The notes beneath the pieces are model-generated. The model was not told the DNA's origin and made no database searches. It saw only the letters and a program-made list of their open reading frames with translations. The position numbers were made by a program, and so were the translations under genes. A stretch of DNA of 64,000 nucleotides, from positions 248,001 through 312,000 of the forward strand of contig OZ037912.1 of the NCBI GenBank assembly GCA_964035575.1, in the 5' to 3' direction. Position 1 is the first letter of the stretch. Each line of letters begins with the position of its first letter. Shown one piece after another: positions 23,981-33,262 of the stretch. This DNA comes from Rhynchopus sp. YZ270_cl-10. Lineage: Eukaryota > Euglenozoa > Diplonemea > Diplonemida > Diplonemidae.

Positions 23981-24391
23981 GGATGGTGTAGCAAATGGTC
24001 TGGGGATGGGTGCGTAGAACTGATTCGATATAAAGGGTGTGCAGAGAGTAGTTCTCGTTAACCTCTCAGATCTGAAGAGAATATGTTAAATTGAGGAAGA
24101 TGCCGGGTTTTTTTTGCCACATGTCCTAACGCACAGATGATGTGCCTCACTGTACATTCATCACTGCAATTTTTCTCTCTTTTTTTTTTTTAAATCTATC
24201 CGAGAAAGAATAGTATAACCTAACAAAGTGAAATCCCTCCCCCATATTCTTGTCCAATGGTGTGGCTTAAACCAGCTATTCTGCTTCCACAAAGCCCACT
24301 AGAAGTCCACAAAAGTGTACATTTTTTGGGCTCGGTCACATCATTCAAAATAATATTCCAAAAAGGGGGGAAAAAGACACATACTAAAACA

Positions 24392-25324
24392 ATGGAATCT
24401 CTCAGCGAGTACATCGCGCTCTTGGATATCACACGGCTTCAGGAGGACCCACGGATCCTCGAGATTGGGTCTGTTCTGAACACCACGACGTTCGTTCTGT
24501 CGTTTGTTGTGTTCGCGATGAGCACTCTCTCAGGAAATTTCTCGCAGGTGGACAAGCTGTGGAGTGTGACCCCTGTCATTTATGCCGGCATCACTGCGTA
24601 CATGACTGGGTTTGCGAATGCGCGGGTGAATTTGATGGCGTTTCTGGTCTTTGTATGGGGTGTGCGCCTGACCCTCAACTTCGCCCGCCGTGGCGGCTAC
24701 CCTCTGACCTGGAAGATCTGGCAAGGTGAGGAGGACTACCGCTGGGAGCACGTCCGCAAATTCCCCGTCTTCGCCAAGATCCCCCTCTCCTTCACGATCT
24801 TCAACCTCACCTTCGTCAGCTACTTCCAGATGTACCTGCTTCTGTGGCTGACCCTTCCGGCTCTCATGGCTGCCACAACGGATTCTGTGGGACCCATCGA
24901 CTTTTTGCTGGCAGCACTCTTTTTGGGGTTGATCGCTACTGAGAGGGAGGCTGACAGGCAGCAGTATGTGTTCCAAACAGAGAAGTACAGGTTGTTGGAG
25001 ACGACAGCCCGCGAGGCGCTCCCGCAGCCCTACAAACGGGGCTTTATTGTCTCAGGGCTCTGGGCCTACTCCAGGCATCCCAACTACACATGCGAGATCA
25101 GCGTCTGGTTTATCTTTGCCCTCATGAGCGTTATCCCTGCAGGCCCCACCATCTGGTCCTGCATCGGATCGCTCACGCTCTTAGGACTCTTCATACAAAG
25201 CATCGATCTCAGCGAAGGGATCAGCTCCTCCAAGTATCCACAATACAAACTCTATCAGCAAACCGTCAGTGCGTTCTGGCCAACACCGCTGGGTAAGGCG
25301 TACGTCGGGGAGAAGGACGAATAA
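24392..25324 (+). CDS. DUF1295 / steroid 5-alpha-reductase-like membrane protein
   Basis: 310 residues from the ATG at 24392 (MESLSEYIALL), preceded by an A-rich context; the upstream in-frame start at 24257 is GTG and its translation is not protein-like. The family hallmarks are all present: QVDKLWSVTPVIYA near residue 50, FVWGVRLTLNFARRGGY near residue 88, GEEDYRW at about 113, and GLWAYSRHPNY with SRHPNY at residues 227-232. Five to seven hydrophobic segments make it a multi-pass membrane protein. DUF1295 proteins belong to the isoprenylcysteine methyltransferase/5-alpha-reductase fold. They are thought to reduce or modify lipids or sterols using NADPH, probably in the ER; the substrate is unknown. 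Length and motif order match the family, so the gene looks intact. Single exon, plus strand, 640 bp after the glycosyltransferase. Confidence 0.88.
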   Translation: MESLSEYIALLDITRLQEDPRILEIGSVLNTTTFVLSFVVFAMSTLSGNFSQVDKLWSVTPVIYAGITAYMTGFANARVNLMAFLVFVWGVRLTLNFARRGGYPLTWKIWQGEEDYRWEHVRKFPVFAKIPLSFTIFNLTFVSYFQMYLLLWLTLPALMAATTDSVGPIDFLLAALFLGLIATEREADRQQYVFQTEKYRLLETTAREALPQPYKRGFIVSGLWAYSRHPNYTCEISVWFIFALMSVIPAGPTIWSCIGSLTLLGLFIQSIDLSEGISSSKYPQYKLYQQTVSAFWPTPLGKAYVGEKDE

Positions 25325-26225
25325 AGGGGGGGGGGATTAAAAAAAGAACCGTTCTTACATGAGGGGCTAAAAAAAAAAAATACGGCTGTTGGATTGGAGT
25401 GCATCTGCCAGTACACAATGTCGCTTTCCCTAACGTTTCCTTTTTCTCTTTTTCTTGGTTGTGTGTTGTGTACTTCACTTTCTTCTTGGCTCTAAGCCGC
25501 GTTGAGTGAGAAGAGGTATATTTGCACCTTTTTTTTTTTTTTGAACTCTATCTATTTACAGTAACACAAAAAACATCGGTGGGGGGTAAAACAAAGCCCT
25601 CCTGAGAGTTTTGAAATGCCAGAAAAAACCCACCCGAGTTTTTACCCCAGTGTTTGTTGTGTGACTGTAGTTTGCTCTCTGATATGTACCCTGCGAAAAA
25701 AAACATGTCCCCTGCATTGTGGCAGTTGATCAATTTTGATCAAACAAAATACCGTTGTTATTGTTTGGGATGTGTTCCCTCCCAGTTTATTCGGTCTTCC
25801 GTTATTGTTTGGGGGGGTTTTTTTTTTGTGAGGAGAAAACCAAAACGGAAATGAAGCTTGCGAAAATGAGAGTGAAGGTCGGTTTTTTCGTAATTGTTTT
25901 ATTCTCCCCCCCTTACCACACACACTTCGCAGAAAAAAAACTCTTTTTTTTTCGTTCGCGAGTTGGTTTTGCGTCTTCCGCAGTTTACAAACTTTTTTTT
26001 TTTTTGTGTAGTTTCGGTGGTGTTGGCCCCGTGTGTTGTGTTTTCCCCTTCTTTGAGTGCTTGATACCCCACTCATTGCTCAGAGGTCCTTCTGTTCTCA
26101 TTTTATTTTTAGCACCCTCCCTTCGCAGGATCCTGTGAAGAAAAAAAAAATTGTGACTGTCTATCTAATGATAGTGGCCTATAATCAAATAATATTGTAG
26201 TCCCTTTAGCATGTGTTGACCCTCT

Positions 26226-26262
26226 CAAATACTTTCAATTCTGTGAACTGAAAGTATATGAA
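26226..26262 (+). repeat. Hairpin module F, copy 1
   Basis: ATACTTTCA and TGAAAGTAT form a stem of about 9 bp, followed by ATGAAC. The same layout (ACTTTC-loop-GAAAGT-ATATGAA) recurs at 41335 and 49951. Confidence 0.6.
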
Positions 26263-26439
26263 CCCAATAGTTCACGTTCTTTTTGTTCTGCCTGGGCAGC
26301 GTGGCTTTCTTCTTTGTCTAGGTGTGAACTAGCCCCCTCTCCCCTCCCAACGCATAGCCCCATTAACCCCAAACTAAAAATGCTTTTAGTTCGGTATGCG
26401 GCAAAATTTTTTTTTAAACCCAAAGCAATACAGAGAGAA

Positions 26440-26521
26440 ATATTGGAGGCAGCGCTGCGGGGCAAACAAAAAACGGATTGAAAAATATTCAATTAACCAC
26501 AACCATACTTCAGTTTACCAC
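26440..26521 (+). repeat. Two-copy dispersed repeat (GGAGGCAGCGCTGC)
   Basis: ATTGGAGGCAGCGCTGC, an A-rich stretch, ACGGATTG, then CAATTAACCACAACCATACT and CAGTTTACCA. The same blocks in the same order occur at 50276-50393, where the middle is longer. Function unknown. Confidence 0.7.
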
Positions 26522-26592
26522 ATTTTTCCACTTTTTGTTTTCCCGCTTTGAGCGCACAAACAAATTCGATATTTTTTTTTTACCACTTTTTT

Positions 26593-27227
26593 CAGGGTTG
26601 TTTCTAGGATCTCGTTTTTTTTTCTCGGGGGGGGTCAATTTTTTCCCCAAAAAAAATTTTTTTTCCGCCGGGAAAAAATGGTCTTTCAAGGGTTTTTGGG
26701 TGTATTCCGAGCTTTCTCGACGAAGCCTCGATCTCACCAAGAAAACCCCATACCCCAAAGATTCAGAATATCATGGTGGTATGTAGCTTCTGTGCGGGTA
26801 TGAAACAGGTAAAGAAACGGTGGCCATGGTACCCAAAGGTTCCTGGCGAAGCCACGGTACGCAACATTTCTAAAATTGCGCTTAAAATTGCACTATTGTA
26901 CAGCCAAACTATGTCATTCATGGGAAGGGTGTGATGTAAGCTTGCGCCGCAGGCGCACGGTACGCTACTTTTATTCTTTTCGCCAAATCTTTTTTCACAC
27001 TCCCATCACCGTTCCACGTGGTGTAGTCGGTGCGGGTGTTGTCGCTCTTCACCAGTGCCAACACTGGTGGTGGGTGGAAAACGTGTAGTTCGGGGGAAAA
27101 TATGTAATTTTTTACAGGGGGGTGAGGCTGACCAGCGCACCGTGCCAGATTCTGGGGGTCAATTTGACCCCCCAGAATCTGGGGGGGGGGTCAGTGACCC
27201 CCCCCGACCCCCCTAGAAACAACCCTG
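26593..27227. mobile_element. hAT-like non-autonomous transposon
   Basis: The 16-bp ends are perfect inverted repeats: CAGGGTTGTTTCTAGG at 26593-26608 and CCTAGAAACAACCCTG at 27212-27227. Directly outside both ends is ACTTTTTT (26585-26592 and 27228-27235), a perfect 8-bp target duplication. A CAGGG terminus with an 8-bp duplication is typical of hAT elements. No transposase is encoded in the 635 bp, so it depends on another copy. Inside it carries the paired TGGCGAAGCCACGGTACGC and GCGCCGCAGGCGCACGG modules also found at 63126-63262. It ends 63 bp before the Vti1 start codon, so it occupies that gene's likely promoter region. Confidence 0.85.
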
Positions 27228-27290
27228 ACTTTTTTGAAACCCCACAACAGACTACACGTCTTATTATTGCTGTAAGATAACAAGAGAGAA

Positions 27291-30200
27291 ATGTCTGTGT
27301 TTGACGTATATGAAGAGTCGTTCAAGGAGGCCGCAGAGGTGGCGAATGCGTATGTCGCAAATGGTGAAGGGGACGTGACACTTGCGGCAGCATGGGAGGC
27401 AGTGAAGAGTGCCGACGAAGCGGCACGGTCCATGGACACAGAGTGCGCAGGCAACTTCGAACTGAAGGTAAAGGTGACCGGATACAAAAAGGAGCTGGAC
27501 TCACTTAAACGCGATATGGAAGCGGTGCAACGTAAAAAGGACAGAGAGGCGCTGCTCTCAGGCAACACAATGCAGGAGGGGGAGGAGGAGTCAGCAGACT
27601 ATTCACGTGTGATACAAGGGCAGACGAATAGAATCGATAGACAGGTATGTGTTGTTTGCAAAGTCAAAGATGGGTGGGCGCTTGGGAAGAAAAGAAGAAA
27701 TTTTCTCGAAAAAAAATATATATCAGAAATGTTGAAAATTAATCAATCTGACTACTGCTGTGTGGAGATTATACAGAAAAAAAAAAAAAGCGAGGTGGCT
27801 ACAACGTTGTCAGTTTATCAATTTATCAAAATAAACATGAATAGATGTGCTGTCAACGTTTAAGTTTTTTTGATGACAAACACAATAAACCAAGAAATCC
27901 AAATTACATTTCGACAAAGTCATAAAACCCTTTTGTATGTGTCTCAACACTATTTTTATCTCTTTTTCAGGGCGACAAAATCGCGGAAGCACGGCGTATT
28001 GTGCAGGAAACAGAAGCCACCGGCCATCAAGTCATCGGGAACCTGAACCGGCAAGGCGAGCAAATGGAAGAAACAATAGAAAACCTAGAGTCCACCAACG
28101 CCATGGTATGCAGAGGAGCCCTCCCTCCCTCCCCCATCCTGAAAGCCGCTCCAGATTTGTGGAGCATTTTGTTTTCATCCCTGACAACAAACTTTGTACG
28201 CGATAACGAATATGAAGTGACTAAGCACGAGAGGCTTAGGATCATCTTATAAGCTTTTCTTTTCCCCCGCTCCCCCCCCTACGCAGTGTTATTAAAAACT
28301 GTGAATAATAGCTAACGTTTAATCGCCTTGCCGACTATTTTCTCTCTTCCTTTAAATCATTTTTACGCCAAATTCAGATCTCACACTTTTTTTTTGGCTG
28401 CGTTCAATCATAGGTTTCGAACGCGCGTTCGCGTTTTTTAGGCGTTTTCGAGTGCGCGTTTGAAAAACGAAAAAAAAAAACGCGCGTTCGGAAAAAACGA
28501 GAAAAAAAACGCGCGTTCGGAAAAAACGAGAAAAAAACGCGCGTTTGAAACAAACGAAAAAAACACGGGTTGCCTACGATCGTAGTACGATCTCTTACGA
28601 TCGTAGCTCTTTTTTGATCGCACTACGATCGTACTACGATCAAAGTACGATCGTAGTACGATCGTACTTACGATCGTATTATGATCGTACGATCGTACTA
28701 CGATCGTAAACGATCGTACTACGATCGTAACGATCGTAGTACGATCGTACGATCCTCCTTCTAAGGTGCTCGCTCTCCATACCTAGACCCTCGAATTTTT
28801 TTTTTTTGCCCTCTTTTGGGCTAATTTCGACGATTTGAGGCCATTAAAAGCAAAATTTGGCACTTAAGAGCATCTAGGGGGGTCTAAAACGCGGTTCCGC
28901 GAACCCAAAATTTCGTGATTTTTACCAAAGACAAGTCGATTTTTGAAAAAATCTCAAAAAAAAAAATCCCAATTTTTTTTTTCACAAGTGTTTTGAGGCC
29001 TGCTCACTACACCCGAGGTACCCTTCTGGGACCAAAAAGTCAAAAAAAGCAAGAATTGGGCTGTTTTGAGCATCTAGAGTTAATTCCCCAGTCATTTTCT
29101 GTACCACCAGTGCATTTTGTATGGGCCAGCGCCTTGTCAAAAAATCGAAAAATCTCAAAAAAAAAATTTTTTTTTTCGGGAAAATTTCGACCCCTGAGTT
29201 GGGTTTTTGGGCACCAAAAAGTGCAAAAAAACGCAAAAATCGGGTGTTTTGACGATCTGGGGGTAAACCATATGCACTACTGCACAATATCGACTTTTCC
29301 TTAGCAAATTCCTTGGAGCAAGGATATCTCTAAATCCGTCCCTTTTTGGCCAAATTCCGAAATCCCAATCCAAAAAATTCCCTGTTTTTTTGGTTTTGTT
29401 TTTGGGCTGTTTTTTGACTTTTTTGTGGGGGGGAAAAAAAATTTTCCCGATATGTCGTCAGGGCTCTCGCCGGGGTCATTTGGGGTCCCGAGCTTTCCCC
29501 CCGTAAAAGCGGTCGCTGCGCGCGCTTCGCGCGCGCGACTCCCTGCCAGTGCAGGGAGGCGTGGCGCTTTCTCCCCTCTGATGCACAAAGGCAGGTGGGG
29601 AGGGGTGAACCACAATCCGTAGTGTGTCAGCCTTATCAGTAACCTCGGTACATTTATGAAAGAAACGGCAGTCATGGCACCCAAAGGTTCCTGGCGAAGC
29701 CACGGTACGCAACATTTGAGATCTCCTCCGTCTTCCAACCCTCATAATTGAATGCGATTGACACGTCTTCTCCTTCTTCTTGTGCACAACCTCAAATGTC
29801 TCTGATGCTGGATGCTTGCCTGCAACTGACGTGAACATCCGCACCCACAACTACAGCAACCGCCTGCAGAGCCAATTTTTTCCTCAAAAATCCGGGACTT
29901 TTTTTTTTTCCTTTTCCCCTTTTTTCGCTTTATTTGATCGCGTTGATCGATCGCATCCCACAGGCGAAACTCTCTGGGGGTGGGGTGGAGTAGAATATAC
30001 CTGAAATTGCTGTAGGGAAAAACAGGGAATTTTTTTCAGGGAATTTTTTTATTTTTCCGAAATCCCAATCCCAATCCAGAATTAGAAAAATCCCTGCCTT
30101 GGAGTATTGAAACAAATAAAAAAAAGGATAATACCCAGTGGGTATTATCCTAAATTATTTTGGGTATTATGGGTACTGGGTACTGGGTACCCAGAGAAGG

Positions 30201-32101
30201 CACCTTGACAGCAGCGAAGGCGCAAGACAAGGTATGTAAATATGTTTAACTTTCTGGTGAATATTCAACAAAATAAGGCCGTCGACTCGTATTTCCTCCA
30301 AAAAGTCTCCATAACAATATTTTACACCCTCAGGCCAACTTATTTTTTAAAGAAATCACCTTCTTTAAATTCCCCACCACTCACAACTTCACTTTTAAAC
30401 AGGTATCGCGAGTGCAACATCGAGAACCAACTGTGCAGAACGAGCGAACATATGGGGTGGAAAGGGGAGTGGGAACACTCTGTCAGTCACTGCTATAGCC
30501 ATTAACCCAGGGAGCATAGCTAGTGCAAAAAATTCGACTTCGGGATCCGGAAAGTCTGTCCTCTGCTTGCGGAGGACTGGGCACAATAAAATATTGCGTT
30601 CCCCCAGAAAACTAATTTTGTCACAGTAATTTTTGCCCAGGGCATGCTCTTGAAGCATGGCGGCTTGGTGTGAGAAGGGGCAGTGTATTGTTTTGTTCTA
30701 GATTTCAACGGTTGTTAGAACGAGTCAAGTGGATGCTTATCTAAACACTGACTTTAGTACAGACCCGAGAGATCACACATGACTTTGAGGAAAGAACAAA
30801 GCAATGCATCTGTACCCGCACGCCAGGTTGTAGTTACTTCAGGATTTTCTTAAGTTTGCATGAAAGAGAAGGGGGCGAAACCTTTGTATACGTTTACGAC
30901 GAAGGTAGTAACCTAATGACAACCATGTGGTGGCTGTAATTCACATCCCTTAGAATTACCAGAATTCAGCCTTTGTTGAAGTAACGTGCATACTTGTATG
31001 TGCGTGTCACGCTTCTCCACCCTTAAATGGGTGCACCGCTCGGTGAGCAGTGGTAACCCTTCTCGACTAGTGCAAACTTAAGAATTTTCTGCTGGAACTT
31101 ACCAAAATCGATTTTCTTTCACCCCAAACACCCGCAACACCCCACCTGCTACTTCGGTAGCCTGTGTTGTTGGGAGTTGGTTCTCATGTTGATCCCCAGT
31201 GACTGTCTAGCACTGCTTCTTCTGAGCCCAACGTTGTTTGGCCTGTCGACGTAATAAATACGAAGACAGGGCGGCGGTGCCAACAATTTTCCAATGATGT
31301 AACGTTTTATCTGATTGATTATCGTTTGATATACCTTGTGTGTGCTTCATGCACACCATGCAAGGAATATCGAACGGTATTTCAAGCGATATTCGTTATT
31401 TCGTTTGGCAAACGTACTACGATCGTACTACGATCGTAATGATCGTACTACGATCGTACTACGATCGTAGGCAACCCGTGAAAAAAACGCGCGTTCGAAA
31501 AAAACGAGAAAAAAAACGCGCGTTTGAAAAACGAAAAAAAAAAACGCGCGTTCGAAAAAGTGGAAGCCTCATGTTTACGTGGGGAGGTTTTTCGAACGCG
31601 CGTCGAAAAAGTGGTTTTTTCGAACGCGCGTCCAGTTTTTCAAACGCGCGTTCGAAAAAACCACTTTTTCGAACGCGCGTTTGAAAAAAAAAAAAAAAAC
31701 GCCCTTTTTTTTTAACGCGCGTCCGGCTTTTCGAACGCGCGTTTTTTATTTTTTTTGCGCGTTTTTTTTTTTTTTTCGTGTGCGCGTTTTCCGATTTTGG
31801 ATTTGCGCGTTTTCGATTTTCGAACGCGCGTTCGAAACCTATGTTCAATGAAATTTTGCATGACACCACCCCCCCAACAAACCAAACCGCTCTTCTTGCC
31901 CAACCCAATCACACTCCACCCCCCCAGCCTCTCTCAGAGGTACCCCCCCCAAAAAATTTCACCCCCAAACCACAGATAACATCCGCGAAACAGTTGGTAG
32001 GGAAGCTGCACAAACGTGTCATACAGAACAAAATGCTAATGTATTGCATTGCCGCTGCACTGGCGATAATGATCATTGTGCTGGTTGTGGTGTCCTTCTG
32101 A
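27291..32101 (+). CDS. VTI1: Vti1-type Qb-SNARE (three exons)
   Basis: Exons 27291-27644, 27971-28105 and 31976-32101 give 204 residues; both introns are phase 0. Exon 1 (MSVFDVYEESFKEAAEV) encodes the N-terminal three-helix regulatory region. Exon 2 holds most of the SNARE coiled coil (GNLNRQGEQMEETIENLEST), with the layer-0 glutamine at Q146. Exon 3 completes it (SAKQLVGKLHKRVIQNKML) and adds a C-terminal membrane anchor (LMYCIAAALAIMIIVLVVVSF minus one residue) followed by TGA. By eye, from the NL of GNLN through VIQN the spliced protein aligns without gaps to the SNARE helix of human VTI1A as I remember it. That supports both splice junctions and shows no further exon is missing. Donors are GTATGT and GTATGC. 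Vti1 proteins form Q-SNARE bundles for Golgi-endosome and vacuole fusion. Intron 1 is 326 bp; intron 2 is 3,870 bp because a foldback transposon sits in it. Confidence 0.92.
28217..28257 (+). repeat. Hairpin module A, copy in Vti1 intron 2
   Basis: CTAAG and CTTAG pair around the conserved loop CACGAGAGG, extended by TGA/TCA pairs, then ATCTTATAAGC and TTTTC. One of about ten copies in the window. Confidence 0.75.
28409..31843. mobile_element. Foldback transposon of palindrome arrays inside Vti1 intron 2
   Basis: The ends are perfect inverted repeats, CATAGGTTTCGAACGCGCG at 28409 and its complement ending CGAAACCTATG at 31843. Both are flanked by TTCAAT (28403-28408 and 31844-31849), a 6-bp target duplication. 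Each arm has two layers: an outer array of CGAACGCGCGTTCG palindromes (28409-28560; 31480-31843) and an inner array of TACGATCGTA palindromes (28570-28755; 31405-31470), separated in both arms by the same GGGTTGCCTACGATCG joint. The 2.6-kb middle holds no gene I recognise, but it does hold a copy of the repeat seen at 57250-57975, a TGGCGAAGCCACGGTACGC module (29690) and a perfect hairpin (GGATAATACCCA, 30126-30150). Without it the intron would be about 430 bp, like its neighbours. It resembles Drosophila FB-type foldback elements in layout, not in sequence. Confidence 0.88.
28981..29290 (+). repeat. Copy of a dispersed AT-rich repeat inside the foldback element
   Basis: The stretch with GAGGCCTGCTCACTACACCC, CATCTAGAGTTAATTCCCCA, GTACCACCAGTGCATTTTGT and GGGAAAATTTCGACC matches 57785-58060 in the same order. 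It also matches a second tandem copy starting at 57250. No coding capacity is seen. Confidence 0.85.
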
Positions 32102-33262
32102 TGGCCGAGACTTTATCTCACTTTAGGTCCTCTGCCCATTCCGCCTATTGGGTTCAGCTCCGATGGCATACTCCTACACAGATAACGAAGCTCTCTGTAG
32201 ATAGGACCACCACAGCGCGTAAGATTCGATAAAATGCACCTTTTTTTTTTTTGCTTCTCTTTGAATTGAGCGATGAGGCTGTGTGTGTGTGTGTTTGATA
32301 ACTAAATAGGGGGGTACTTCTTGCGCAGAATATGGCCCCAATGTGTGTGTTGGTGTGTGCCATACGTTTGCACATCACTCCGACAGAAAATCTAAGCACA
32401 AAAACGCGTTCCTGGTTCTCCCTTTGACCTGGTTCTCCCCCATCTTTCACACTGCAATTTTTCTCAAACCTTTCCCCTACCCTACCCTACCCGTCTCCAG
32501 GAGATGTGCACAGTAACATTGTCTCCCCCCTCAACCTAACGAGACGTGCTCTTCCCTCACCCTAGATAGGTAACCCAGAGAGGTCGGATGGTAGGGGCGG
32601 GGTGCTCGGATGCATGACGATGAAGTAAATAACTTGACTTGTGGTTTCACCATTGGTTTTCAACGGTGAAACCACAGGTAAAACCATAAGTCAATTTATT
32701 TACTTTACCGTCGTGTGGGGTGGGGAGGGGTGGAGTGGGTCATATGGGGATTGGGGGAGGGGTTGTGAATACCAAAGAGAAGCTAGAGAAAAAGATGCTA
32801 TGTTTTTGTTTTTTGAAAAAATGGAAGAAATAATAGGATCTTACGCATTCCGTGTCTCAGAAAATAGCCTCGCCCTCAAAAAAGTAAATTTAAAAAGATG
32901 CAATACCTACCTTACCTAAGTTGCAACAACAAAAGAGTAGTTTATTTTTCTAATCCTCACTAATTCCTCCTCCCAAAAAAAAAGGGTGTGGCGTGGTCAG
33001 CAACCCAGTTCCCCAGGGTTCTCCCGTGGTTCACCCACGGGGTTTCCGTGCACCTCTTACCATATTACCCACCCCTCTTTTGTTGCTGCAAGTTGGTAGC
33101 TATCGCTTGAGCGTCATTTAGCGATTTGGCGTCATTTCACACACAAAAAACCCCACCCTACCCAGGAATCTAGAGGGCAACCACTTATACAAAAAGACCC
33201 GTTCATTTGTTTCATTTTTTTTTTTGTTGTTTTTTCTTCTTCTTGAAAAACCACACAAAACA
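32102..33262. other. Spacer between Vti1 and zinc-finger gene
   Basis: Contains a short CCCTA run (about 32470-32490), one foldback MITE (32606-32716) and T-rich sequence before the next ATG. No gene seen. Confidence 0.5.
32606..32716. mobile_element. Foldback MITE, copy 1
   Basis: GACGATGAAGTAAAT (32616-32630) pairs with ATTTACTTTACCGTC (32698-32712), and GTGGTTTCACC pairs with GGTGAAACCAC further in, so almost the whole element folds on itself. A second, diverged copy lies at 45138-45243. Confidence 0.8.

Larger units (their letters stand above)
25325..26592. other. AT-rich gene-free spacer
   Basis: Long T and A tracts. Open frames here are rich in K, F and N and show no domain. It holds one module F copy (26226-26262) and one copy of a two-copy repeat (26440-26521). 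Confidence 0.6.

Noticed and set aside
25642-26076. 144-codon minus-strand frame
   Set aside because: Lysine/asparagine-rich translation of T tracts; no domain.
32460-32495. Telomere-like CCCTA repeat
   Set aside because: Only about four units, internal and imperfect.
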